DNA of 64,000 nucleotides from Sarcocystis neurona (lineage: Eukaryota > Apicomplexa > Conoidasida > Eucoccidiorida > Sarcocystidae): contig KL647296.1 of NCBI GenBank assembly GCA_000727475.1, forward strand, positions 1,859,029 through 1,923,028, read 5' to 3'. A program made the position numbers and the translations under genes. The notes under the pieces are model-generated. The model did no database searches. It was given only the letters and a program-made list of their open reading frames with translations, and had not been told where the DNA came from. This document shows positions 13,301-22,700 of this stretch, piece by piece (position 1 is the stretch's first letter; each line of letters starts with the position of its first letter).

Positions 13301-16300
13301 GAGAGGGACAAACGCACACGTACATCCACAGAAAAAGAGAGCTTTTATGTATACATATATACGTATGTGGGCACGCATATACTGGGACGTAGTCGTATAT
13401 AGACAAAGAGAGTGAGAAAAGCCAAACAAAACGGGGCGCGAGAGAAAACCGGAGGAAGATGACCGATTCAACAAAATATATACATCTGTTACCAGATACA
13501 CATGGACACACCCATGCGTCTTTCTAACACGTGCCGATGCATGCGTATGTGTGTATATCTTCCACTACCTCACCGTCCACCTATCTATCTCTGTAAACAC
13601 AGACTGTGTATGCAGATAAATGTTCTGACACGAATTGACTTTAACTACGAATTCCGCATTCTCTCTACAGAAGCCTGGTATGCAGACACACGAGAAAAAG
13701 TCCACGTTTCCCCACGCCGGCAAACATCGGTGGACGTCTTTCTGCCGTCCTCCTTGGCCGCGCAAGTCTCCGTCTCTCTACTCCCACATCGGTGGAGATA
13801 TACGTCTGCCTTCCCCGGTGAATGTAGAACACACGACAACACAGGGAAGACAGAGAAAAAAGGGAAGAGAGAGGGAAGGAGAACAGTAGAAGGACCCCAA
13901 CTTCCTTCTGCGCGTTCCCACGTGGCAACTTGTCCACAAATACATTTATTTATTTAGGTTCATAAGCTTCCACGTGTAAATGTGGGGATGCGTACGCATA
14001 TACGGTGACGAAGAGGAATAGTGGAAGATGCGCGCTTCCCTAAAACTCTCTTTTTAAAGTTACATGTACGCATGGGCAGACACTTATACATACATGGGTT
14101 CACAAGTACGTACCAACGTGAATATCTACAGACGTGTTCACGCGTATGCCACTGTGTGTGTGGTTGCTTGTGAGTCCCTATGCTTCTTCCCCTGGGTGCT
14201 TGCATACGTCCACACATGCATAGATGCCATGTAAAGCGATTTGTCCGCCTCCATGTGTGTCGTCAAAACAGAGTTCCACGACGACAGTACCTGCTTGTTT
14301 TCCTGTTTAGTTCCTTTCTTCCTCTTCCCCGCTGCTTCCTTTTTGCTGTCGTCTTTTTTCTCGCAGCAGCTGCACGCGGGGCAGCAGCAGCAGCACTCGC
14401 CTGCAGCAGCAGCAGGAGGCGCCGCCTCTTCTCCCCCCTTCCTTTCGGCACGCCGCAGTTCTGCCTCAATAATTTCTTCGAGCAAAGAATCCTCCTGTCC
14501 ACCGCAGAGCAGCAAAGCCTCGGTGCCTTCCTCCTCTTCCTCTTCTTTCTGACTACCCCTCCTTTTTCTTTTCTTCTGCAGGAACTCCTCCCCTGCGGTC
14601 GTCGCCCTGTCTCCCTCTAGCTGTTGCACCACACGCTTCCGTCTCCGCTTCTCTTCCGCCGCAGCAGTGTCCCGTGTCCTCCGTGTCTCCTCCTCCTCGT
14701 CCGCATCCTCCTCGTCCACGTCCCCCGCTGCAAATTTGTTGCTTCTGCCACGTCGCCTACTACGACTACTACCCGTGCTGCTAGTGCTGCTTGTGCTGCT
14801 ACGACTGCTACCTCGCCTTTTTCGAGCTAGAAGTCTTCTCTCCTCTTGCCAACGCAGCAGCCGCTTCCTTCTCTCTTCTCTTAACCGCAGGCGTTTCTGT
14901 TCCTGCTCCCTCCTTTCCCCTGCTATACCATCAGCGTCCCGACGAACCAAAAGCTTCTTGCTACTGCTGCTGTCTTCTTCAGAGGAGCACGAGGAAGAAG
15001 CTCCGCTGCGAGTGTCCTCCACAGTTCTCCTTTTTGTCCCCCTGCTGCTGCTTTGCTGCTCCCGCAGCTGCTTCCTTTTCCTTTCCAGCAACCGTCTCCC
15101 CTCTCCTGTCTCCTTTTCCGAACAAGACGAGGAGGAAGAAAAAAATTCCTCCTCATCTTCGCCAATAGACACAGTCCCTTCACCCGACCGTTTTTCGGAA
15201 AATCCTGTCTCTGTGTCCGTCTCGTCCGAAAGCAAATCTTCTCCTTCGTCTTCCTCTTCGCTGAAGCTCTCATAGTCAAACTCTTCCTCTTCTCTCCCCA
15301 GCTTCCCGTGTCTCCTGTCACTAGCTCCCCCGCTTGTTCCTCTCCTTTTTTCTGCTCTCCTCCTCTGCTGCTGCCGCCGCCGCTGGCGCACGCGCTGCAG
15401 CTCCTCGTGTTCGTCGACTGCTGTCTCAATCAGCCACAGCTGTTGCAAAAATTCGGCAATTTTCTCCTCTGCTGTTGCGAGACACTTGGTGGAAACAGGC
15501 GTGTACCCGTCTGTGCTGCTGCTGTCGCCGCCGCTTCTCGTCTCGCCCTCTCCTCTCCGCCGTCTCTGGGACCTCCGCTCTCCCTGTTCCGCAGCATCGG
15601 TAGCAGCGCCACTACCAGCGCCAGCAGCTGCAGCAGGGGCAACTCTCTGTCGTGCACTTGCGGTGGGACCACCAGAAGGCCTCGCAGCAGATTGCCTCTT
15701 CCTCCTATCCTCCCTGTCTGCATCCGGTAACTCATCTGCGTCAGCCCCAATATCCCCAGGGAGGCAGCCGTCTCCCTCATTCGTGGGGACCGCAGGGACA
15801 CCTCGAGCTGCAGTGTGGCGATCTGCGTCGTTACTTTCCGCGGAGCCGTCCGCCAAACTCTTCAACCCCCTCACAACGGCTGCTGTTGAACCTGCAGCAA
15901 CAGTCGCATCAGCGAGGGCGTATCAGCAACAAGAAGGTCGCGTGCGGCAGCCTCATGGAAGCAGGCACCACCAGTACGAGCGCAGGCAGTAGGGGCGGCG
16001 GACACGCAGCAGCCAGCAGTAGCCCGGCTGATGAGCGTGAGCCACACACACTTTTTTTCCGCAAAAGCAGCTTCACCAACTGCAGCAGCAGGACGCCACA
16101 GGCGAATCAGACAGCTTCGCAACAGCAACGCAGCTGGCAGCAGCAGCAGCAGTATCGATGTAAGCAGCAGGAGCAGCAGCCAGGACGCAGCAAAGAGGAG
16201 CCGCAGGAGACAGCACGCAGCAGAAGCAAGGATACACACACACCAAGTGGCACTACCGCTAGCAGCAGCCCTGCTAGCGGCAACTCAATAGGAAGGGGAC

Positions 16301-19300
16301 GCAAGCACAATCAGCCAGAGAGATACTTCTCAGTAACAGCAGGTAACGAAATGGCAGCAAGGCCCGCAAAAGGCACTGCTTCCAACGGGAGCAGCAAAAG
16401 CAGGTCGCACACAGCGCAACAGTAGTAGGGCTGTGGCAACCGGCATGGAGTTCGCTACACCAGTGCGACTTTCACCAACAGCAGCAGTGGCAGGAAGCAC
16501 CATGGAGCAGCAGGCCGACAAATATGGACAAGGTCGGCAGCATCAAGATGAACGCAGCAGCGACAGCAGCATTAGGAGCCGGGGGAGCAGCACAGGTCGG
16601 AAACGCAGGAACAGCGGCGACACTCGCAGCGACAGCGGAGGTGGTGACGTCACAGGAAAGGAAACAGCAGCAGCTTTAGCAGGGGAGTATCAAAAAGAAC
16701 AAGCAGCAAGAATGTTTCGAAAAAATGGAGCACCTGCAGAGGTGTAGGCTTCTTTAGGCGCTGCGTGTGCGTCTGCTTCTCGGTCGCGCACACCATTTAT
16801 CTCCCGCATGCAGTTCATTTCGCAGCGGTTTGTCTCTCGCATGGACCTGCCTTCCCCATCTCCGCTGCTTTTTGCTGCTGCCTCTCCTGGCTTTGCCGTT
16901 GCAGCCTCTACTTGCTTCTCTGAATACGCCTGCAGCAAATCGCCGTCACCCACAAAAGGAGCCGCAGTAGCAACGCCACTCCTCTCTCCCCTGTGATCAC
17001 TGGCTCCTGCAGCAGCAGCAGGAGCCGAACGCGCAGCCGCTTCGTGCAGCGTAGCGCCAAAAGCTGCAGCAGCGGGAGAAGCAGCAGCAGCAGCGGCCTC
17101 CGTCTCATCGCCACGGGCGAATGCTGATGCAGCAGCACCTTCTGTCTTTCCTGCAGTGGCAGCTGAGGGTGCTGCTGCTGGCGTTCCTGCTGCGGAAGCT
17201 GGTGCGTGTCTCGTAGGTTTCGCTTCCAGGAATGGTTTAGGCAGGACTGCTGCTGGGACTCCAGCAGTGGCAGCAGCCGCAGCAGGTCCTTGGGGCTGGG
17301 CGCGACGGCGTCTGGCGGCTGTCTCAGTAGGAGGAGACTCGTGTGGTGTCTGTGCACCAGCGGAGTCAGTTCCTGTTTCACTTTCTTCAGACCTCCCGCT
17401 CTGCAACAGCAAACGATTCTGCTCCTCCAGCTGTTCAATTTCTGACATGAACGATTCGAACAACGCATTGACATCTTTCTCGTCTTCCTCAGCAATTTTT
17501 TGCTGTTGGGGCCCCCCTCCCGCTGCCGATGCTACTTCCTTTCCACATTCTTCCCCTCCCCCTACAGTAGCAGAAGTACGGCTCCGACTCGCCTCAGAAG
17601 TATCGACTGCTGGTACCGACGAGACGTTCTCGCTTCGGTTGCTCGCTTTCTCTAACTTTCCCGATCGACTAGCAGGTGCACCACCAGGAGTGACTGTCCT
17701 CGCATGCGCCTCGAAGTCTGCTGCTGCGTCTGCTGGTGCTGCTGCTGTAGCAGCGGTAGTCGAAGCAAGACGCGTCTTTATTCGGCCTTCCTCTTCTTTC
17801 CTGCATGCGCCACCAGACAGCCTTTTCACTGACGTCGCTACAACAGCAGGTGCATCCCCATCCCCCCCCTGCTGCTGCTGCTGCTTCTTTCTCACCTCCT
17901 GCTGCTGCAACAGTCCTCTGCCGCTTGCTTCCCCATGCCGCGCCGCGGCTGACACTACCCGTGTTGGCCTATCGTCTCGGCTCGCAGGCCCTTCGCTGCC
18001 TGTAGAAACACTACTGTTGTCGGTGCTTCCAGGGTTTTCCTGGCCTGCGTACATCAATCCGCCGCTGCTGCTGTTGGCGCTGTCACCGGTGCTTGTCGCG
18101 CCGCTGGCGCCGCAGGTGCTCGCGGACGCCTTCCTAGAAACAGCCGGCGGAGCCCCGGGTAACTTCCCTACATGAAGAAGTACACGCCACATGCATCAGA
18201 CGGTCGGTTGCTCCTTACTCGCCTTTCCTTCATGGTTCTTGCACAAACACTCCGGATGAAAACCGTCTCTATAAATATTCCTCTTTCTCCCTCCACACAC
18301 ACAGATGTATTCGCAGAAAGACTGGAAGGGACACCTAGATAATTCATACGGTGACTATACAGATGGTAGGCTGCGAGCCCACTTGTGTATGTGTGTGGAT
18401 GTAGCCACACCCACACACCCGTATCGCTTCATCCTTTGTTAGAGGCACAGAGGGCGATGGCGAGAAGGTAAAGTTAACGTAGAGAATACATACTTGAACC
18501 CTGATAACACGTGCATATCGGACGCAGTCTACGTCTGTATCTGCCTTCTTCTCTACGCTTTATTTCCTCTCTTTATAGAAGCATTTTACAATACACACAC
18601 AGGTATATATATTTATGTAGGTCATCGCTACGAGTAAGTCTTTTACTGAAACGCGCACGAGCAATGCATCCGTAGTGATTAGGGACACCTCCGTCTTGAT
18701 ATATAAGTCTTGTGGAGGGAAACAGTGGAGAGAACAGACTAACGGTAGACGCTTGAGCTGCGTCAACAGAAAGAAAGAGTAGCAGGAGCAGGACAGTCAC
18801 GCGCATGAATTGAAAAGTCCATCCCCTGTGCTTCAGTGACTACTCTCCTCTGGTGCCTCTTTGTGACTCACGCGAGGCTGTCGTGTCTTGTGGGTGAGAC
18901 AGACAGGTAGGCTGCAATGCTGTCTCATTTGCCCTGCTGCTGCCGTAATAGCGTACGCAGTATACACCCGCGTCCGTCTCTTTAACTACGTAGAAGACTC
19001 GTTTCTTTGCCTCTTTTTATGTGTCAAGCAGCAGGAGCAGACGGTGCTTCACACTGACGTGTACTTACGCTGCTTCCGTAGAAGTGGTTTTGGCAACTTC
19101 GCCGGCGGAGGCATCAACAGGTCCTGCGCTTTGTTGTTGGAAGGATGAAGCAGAGGAGTTGCTGTTGTCTCATTTCTTTTGGTTTCTGAAGGCTGTTTAG
19201 GCGTTCCGCACGGCGTTGCTTGTGCGTCTGCTGCTGTGTCTTTTCGTGCTGCCGCAGACGGAACATCTGGAGAGCCCCCCCGCAGAGCCCCCCGCAGAAG

Positions 19301-19748
19301 AGGAAGGAAGAGAAGCAGATGGACGCCCTGCCGCTGAAAGTGTTGGTCTACTCGACCCTGGAGTGGAGGACGGTAGGCTTGCCGGAGATGAACAAGAAGA
19401 CCTTGGTGGGACAGAATGAGAAGAAGAAGCAGAGGAGGCAACAGGAACCGACGACATTGGGGAAGAAGACGTGTCAGCAGACGACGAAGAAGATGGAAAA
19501 TCAGAAGACGACGCAGAAGACGAAGCAGAAGAAGGTAAGGGCTGAGATGAGCTGATCCGCGAGGCCGGGATAACCGTCGACGAGAGAGGAGTCACAGAGG
19601 AGGAAGTCACACAAGAAGCAGCGGATGAAGAGTTTGATGAAGACGAAGACGATGCGGAGGAAGAGGAGGAGGACGGAGGCACACGTGCCTCCTCCTCTTG
19701 AGCTGGGGCCATTATGGGCATTACAATACGTGGCCGGGAAAAGTTCAT
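1336..19748 (-). CDS. FNBP4-like low-complexity nuclear protein, multi-exon gene
   Basis: This entry is the whole gene span; exons are listed separately. From N to C terminus the product has a Ser/Pro-rich head, an Ala-rich region with a predicted coil (NALFESFMSEIEQLEEQN), a long acidic/basic Ser-Arg-Lys region, a conserved-looking helical module (IEELLWSIAAEMAHLPAK, then a DW-containing segment), a Pro/Ala-rich region, and a Lys-rich C terminus with NPLVKKKMQLVEKWKRSQ. The helical module, and the Lys-rich block followed by a short WK tail, resemble my memory of formin-binding protein 4 (FNBP4)-type proteins. Exons 1 to 7 join by GT-AG sites with matching phase at every junction (phase 1, 1, 0, 0, 0, 0), once one extra G in exon 1 is allowed for. 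No WW domain was found, so the family name is an inference. Exons 8-9 are unresolved. It could instead be an unnamed coccidian nuclear protein. Confidence 0.6.
1649..1851. repeat. 67-bp direct repeat with 135-bp offset
   Basis: 1650-1716 and 1785-1851 share GTATCGCTGC..CTCCTACCACCT, CGTGGA and GACTGCTGCAG or AACTGCTGCAG with roughly 8-10 differences. In the intron between exons 10 and 11 of the FNBP4-like gene. Confidence 0.75.
2006..2328 (-). CDS. FNBP4-like gene, exon 10 (conserved C-terminal Lys-rich block)
   Basis: The acceptor is CTGCCGTCGCAG and the donor GAAGAG|GTAAGA (phase 0). The exon runs from a Ser/Pro-rich start to GIRVPTSNPLVKKKMQLVEK, WKRSQEREDEEERRLEE. A 'Lys-rich, LVEKW, acidic coil' block near the C terminus is what I recall for FNBP4 homologues in animals and plants. 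It needs a phase 1 partner upstream. Confidence 0.7.
2329..6391 (-). other. Large intron or unresolved region of the FNBP4-like gene
   Basis: Between candidate exon 9 and exon 10. It contains a GC-rich stretch around 2600-2710 (open as EEAAAAEGLRLHAEEKMEPF on the minus strand, with a possible acceptor AGCTGCAG) and another at 3680-3960. Either could hold a missing exon. The rest is TA/CA-rich repeat and the tandem array at 5385-5650. Confidence 0.5.
5385..5650. repeat. Degenerate minisatellite, unit about 60-65 bp
   Basis: Four diverged units can be seen, each with a core like CTCTCTACAGATACTCTACAA followed by GAAGTCC/GCGTCC and a purine-rich tail ending GACAAGAAA. Confidence 0.75.
6392..6567 (-). 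CDS. FNBP4-like gene, candidate exon 9 (Lys/Glu-rich; frame uncertain)
   Basis: An acceptor AAAGTTGCAG and a good donor GTACGT bound 176 bp of very charged sequence. One frame follows directly from the acceptor (an Ala/Glu/Gly-rich peptide with DEKDTKRGRGEEEGGKKG) but leaves in phase 2. Another (TKKTRREDEEKKKEERKEQQ) leaves in phase 1, as exon 10 needs, but has a TGA just after the acceptor. An unseen exon between 6.4 and 2.3 kb, or an indel, could settle this. Confidence 0.35.
6598..6749 (-). CDS. FNBP4-like gene, exon 8 (Pro-rich; 3' end unresolved)
   Basis: A pyrimidine-rich acceptor (CCGCCTTTTCTGTAG) is followed by two bases completing the split codon of exon 7, then GAAAAIPVSLFRPAAAPPAP and VPLSWE. 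The frame stays open to a TGA at 6595-6597, so a donor must lie inside; no clear consensus donor was identified. The end given here is only the limit of the open frame. Pro-rich sequence fits a WW/SH3-ligand type region. Confidence 0.4.
6865..7501 (-). CDS. FNBP4-like gene, exon 7 (Ala/Pro/Gly-rich)
   Basis: Acceptor GTTGTTGTAG is followed in phase 0 by VKVEEERRLEKLQENSSALA, which would continue the helix ending exon 6. The rest is Ala-rich with Pro runs (PPATEPPPLPAAAPPPAP), Ser runs and a Gly-rich patch, ending QHGTQETT with donor G|GTATGA in phase 1. The plus strand of this stretch is also open over a long distance, but it reads as Cys/Arg-rich sequence without a family likeness. Confidence 0.7.
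7502..9619 (-). other. Intron 6 of the FNBP4-like gene
   Basis: Donor GTAAGA to acceptor TTGTTGTAG, phase 0. Mostly TACATA/GTGTAC alternating repeat between 8.2 and 8.7 kb. An isolated acceptor-like site at 8815-8820 (TTTCTCGCAG) followed by open sequence does not fit the phase of either neighbour. Confidence 0.6.
9620..9694 (-). CDS. FNBP4-like gene, exon 6 (DW..G.L..YF..KL module)
   Basis: 25 codons, YDWQAGGLEASYFLSKLRDV followed by CAEIR, lie between acceptor CGTACAG and a consensus donor GTAAGA, phase 0 at both ends. The reading frame is clear because the other two frames on this strand give no sensible peptide with these splice sites. Together with exon 5 it is the most family-diagnostic part of the gene. 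Confidence 0.75.
9695..12212 (-). other. Intron 5 of the FNBP4-like gene
   Basis: Exons 5 and 6 join in phase 0 across it. A non-repetitive, protein-like stretch at 10.74-10.92 kb is open on both strands, but no splice sites in phase were found for it. TA runs lie at 10287-10306 and 10534-10550. Confidence 0.55.
12213..12320 (-). CDS. FNBP4-like gene, exon 5 (conserved-looking helix)
   Basis: 36 codons lie between acceptor CTGCAG and donor CGA|GTTAGT, phase 0 at both ends. It reads IEELLWSIAAEMAHLPAKAN and ends AAVEIRR. This is complex, amphipathic sequence with no homopolymer runs, unlike most of the gene. Joined to exon 6 it gives AAVEIRR-YDWQAGGLEASYF, close to the '[LV]E[IT]R..DW..G.L' pattern I associate with FNBP4-like proteins. 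Confidence 0.7.
13124..13204 (-). CDS. FNBP4-like gene, exon 4 (27 codons)
   Basis: Acceptor TTGTCCCCGCAG is followed by SGKNPAAAAATAAGEGSFPP, then PASSTAF and a GTTTGT donor. The exon is 81 bp and phase 0 at both ends, so it fits between exons 3 and 5 without disturbing the frame. The support is the splice sites and phase; the sequence is low complexity. Confidence 0.45.
14291..15891 (-). CDS. FNBP4-like gene, exon 3 (acidic/basic Ser-Arg-Lys-rich)
   Basis: This is a 533-codon exon. Its start is an acceptor GTTGCTGCAG in phase 1. Near the start lies EEKIAEFLQQLWLIETAVDE, likely helical. Then come alternating acidic blocks (EEEEFDYESFSEEEDEGED), Ser runs and very basic Arg/Lys stretches such as RERREQEQKRLRLREERRKR, a composition typical of disordered nuclear proteins. 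A Cys run (CCCCCP) lies near the end and is CAG/CTG-encoded. The donor is AAGCAG|GTACTG in phase 0. Confidence 0.75.
16734..18167 (-). CDS. FNBP4-like gene, exon 2 (Ala-rich, short coiled coil)
   Basis: The exon begins after acceptor CTTCTTCATGTAG with two bases that complete a codon from exon 1 (KQ-R-KLPGAPP). It encodes about 477 residues with runs of Ala, Gln and Ser, and one ordered-looking segment, NALFESFMSEIEQLEEQN, that should form a helix. Two donors near the end are both in phase 1: CTGCAG|GTGCTC (used here) and AATG|GTGTGC, which would end the exon at 16794. Open reading continues to 16690 but is probably intronic. Confidence 0.65.
19069..19748 (-). CDS. FNBP4-like gene, exon 1 (Ser-rich head; apparent 1-bp frameshift)
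   Basis: ATG at 19748 opens MNFSRPRIVMPIMAPAQEEE, followed by a long poly-Ser region. A second ATG at MAPAQ (19712) is an alternative start. The frame breaks in a duplicated TCTGCGGGGGGC motif: one G run has six Gs, the next seven (complement of 19275-19281). With six Gs in both, the frame runs on through SPDVPSAAARKD to LLMPPPAKLPKPLLRKQ and a strong donor (GTAAGT) in phase 1. Exon length minus one base is 679, which gives exactly the phase that exon 2 needs. An acceptor-like CTACTAG at 19756-19758 could mark the start of a spliced exon instead. Confidence 0.65.
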
Positions 19749-19756
19749 GCACTCCC

Positions 19757-22700
19757 TAGTAGGTGACTTGCCTTAATTCGCTGCGTCCACTTCGCACACA
19801 ACTTCAACAAAAGAAACACACTGCGTAGAAGCTCGGCTCGGACTAAAGGAGTTCGTAGAACAGACGTGCTCATCGTTATTCGATCCGGCAGAGCCCTGCG
19901 ATATCTTTGGTCGCAATGCTTACGGTGCCGCTGCGCAAGCCACGCGTGGCAACAAAACATCGAGGAAAAAAAAGGAGGTGAAGGACCTTTTGTTCTTCCG
20001 TCCTGGATCTAACGGGTATGCGAGACACGAGACTTCTTCCCTTGTTGAGTGAGATGGCCGTTCAGCGCTGAACAGACATCGGTCGCAGATGTGATTACTT
20101 CGTTGTGTAGAAGACGGGAAGCCATCCAGTACCCCAACACTAATTGTCTCTTCTCGAACAATTCTTCCTGGCATCCACAAAGAGATATGGAACACCAGAA
20201 TTATCAGTTTCTTGCTAGTCGCCTTCGAAGCTGCGGCGGCCTTGTTACTTTAGTAACCCAGCTGCACAAGCCACCTATTTAAGATGAGCTCGAACGGAGC
20301 AGACACAGATTTACACAACGAGTTCTGCGCTCGAAGGCCGGGGTGTCCACCGTATTCAGGCGGCGTTCGCAGTTTCTCTTTGTTGTGCTAAATTCCTGCA
20401 TACTTTCCGCTGCATCGTATCTCCCTCAATTGAGAAATCTCCACGTGAAACGGATGTGACTGCTTTTTGTCCGATTACGGTCTGCTCTGGTGAGTGCTTC
20501 AATTTTTTTGGAAACCGACACGGAAAAAAAACCCGCATGGGTATTGCATAGTGCAGAAGTCAGATATGCACAAAGTCACAGTCGCAGGGGATGCCCACAC
20601 GTGTTACAAGGGTGGTGTCCAGAACAACTCTACAGATGAATAAACCGTGTTGACAGAGATTACGTGTAATAAGACGAACATGGTGACTGCACAGGCTGCC
20701 AAAATATGTACCTTCAGCTAACCTTGACCACTACACCGCTTTCCACGGTGATGTTGCATTCAAACATGAAGCCAGTCAACTGGTTTTTCCATGCATTGTA
20801 GCGCACAGCAATAATGTGACTTCGTGAGAATCCATCCCTTTTCACTAAGTAATGTTTTCTGTGTACGCCGGGCCGCGCAGTTCGGCATCGAGACAGAATC
20901 CTTTTCTCAGCGCTTGCATGCAGTAATGTCACAGCATGATCCTCGTAGTACTACGCGGCACGGGCATAGCTAGCTTTCAACCCCCAGGGTGACCGCTCCG
21001 CCTTGAATGTGCAGAATCTCGCCTCGCAAACATTCTCGAGGACACTCCCAGTCGAGCGAAGTGCGAAGGGCCGCATATTAGACTATGGAATGACGCACTC
21101 TTCGGCACCCTTGGTGGAGGTTCACGATGGGATCTGTGCAAAGAGTAAGAAGAGTTAAGCACCTACGTGTGTAACGCGCAACACAGCGCAATCTCAGGTA
21201 GCTGACTGTCTAAGGCAGTGGCACGGAACACGTGATTCGACTTCCATCACGGAGTACAGACAGCCCACGTAGACACGGGAACCACTACACCGTGCACACG
21301 TTGCGTTTCGGCCTAATCAGATTTCCGATACTGCTGACAAAGTTAGCTGCGGAGCGGATCCATGCTCCATAGGGCAGCGTTTACGTAAATCCTCCAATTT
21401 TAAAGTCAGAACCTGCCCAGTTTAAACGGTTCACCCCGTAGGGCAACAATATTGTGGCTCACACCTCCTTTCCTCTGTGGCGTCGCGACGCTTCCAGTCC
21501 ATTACGGGGGACTCGCAGATTACTCGCAGTGCCAGGATAAGTAAGGTCTACAGAGATTATGGTGATACTAAAGTGTATAATCGCTCTTTTGGGGTGCGGC
21601 TTCCAGAGCTGATTTCCCGTCAGCAGTGAAGAGCACAAGACACGTAAGGGTTCAAAACTGCAACATCCTATCACCCGGTTTGTGTGAGGGTTTTACATTG
21701 TACTGTTACAGGAATGGGGAGAGCTTCTTTGAATGGATGACAAGCGTCGGAAGCTGCGTGACGCAAACACAGGATCTGCAGACACAGTTGTTTCAGAGAA
21801 ACACAATGAGGCAGCAGAGCCAGCAAGCGACGGTCCCGCTCTGTGATGCAGAAGTAGAATACGTACCCGTAGTAGAACCTGTCGCATACTCGTACCTGCC
21901 GGTGTCTACTGATGTCCTCTGCTATGGAGCAGGTGTTTTAGCTGTTTACCAGGTTCCCGCAAAAGAGGGAATACGACTGCGTCCGAATCGCGATATTTAG
22001 ACGAACGGTCTTACATGCCGTTAACTCTTCGTGTAGTGGCTGATGCTACCTCAGTGGAACTATAGACGTAGCCACTCTTCTTAGTTGCCGTCAACTATTT
22101 TCGTAATCTGCCGTGTTTAACTAATGGCAGCGCTACTTCAAGTAAACTTATGTCCTTTTGGCGGCTCTGCATAGTAACTCCCGCTGTGTCGAACGGACGC
22201 ACTCTCTTTTCGAATGCAGTCACTGGCTTGCAAAGGACTGCGCTGGTGCGTCAAAATTTCGCGCGGTGGCAACGGGTGACGTGCGTGGTGAGGCGCGCCA
22301 GAGTTCCCCACCTATCTACATGCGTAGAAGTGCACCGGGTGCATGTCTGTGACTATCAATGTCTTCTACAGAGGCTCTCCGTACAAGGGCCGGAGTGAGG
22401 TCGTAACATCAGGAGAGTTGCTGCATTGAAGGAAATTTTGCGTTACAAACGGTTGGTGTGTTAAAGCCGGCACCCACAGCTCAATCGACCTGTAGGCTTT
22501 TAAAAAAATCAACTCAGCCACAGAAAGTAACAGTGTTCCTAATATTACTAGTAATTGCACCACGTCTTGGGGAAGCAAGCTCTATTTTATTCAAGGAGCT
22601 ACATCGCTGAGAGCTCTTCGTGGCATGTAAAGCAATTGCAGCTGTTGGCTGAAAGCATCCGCAAGACGTGAGCTAACTAGGTGGGAGGCAGGAACGGTTC

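Noticed and set aside
14667..15275. Plus-strand Leu/Ser-rich frame opposite exon 3
   Set aside because: Poly-Leu/Ser translation of the complement of GAG/CAG-rich coding sequence; no splice or start context.
17156..18175. 339-codon plus-strand open frame
   Set aside because: Complement of exon 2, whose minus-strand frame has a phase-matched acceptor and a helical motif; the plus frame is an Ala/Cys-rich mirror.
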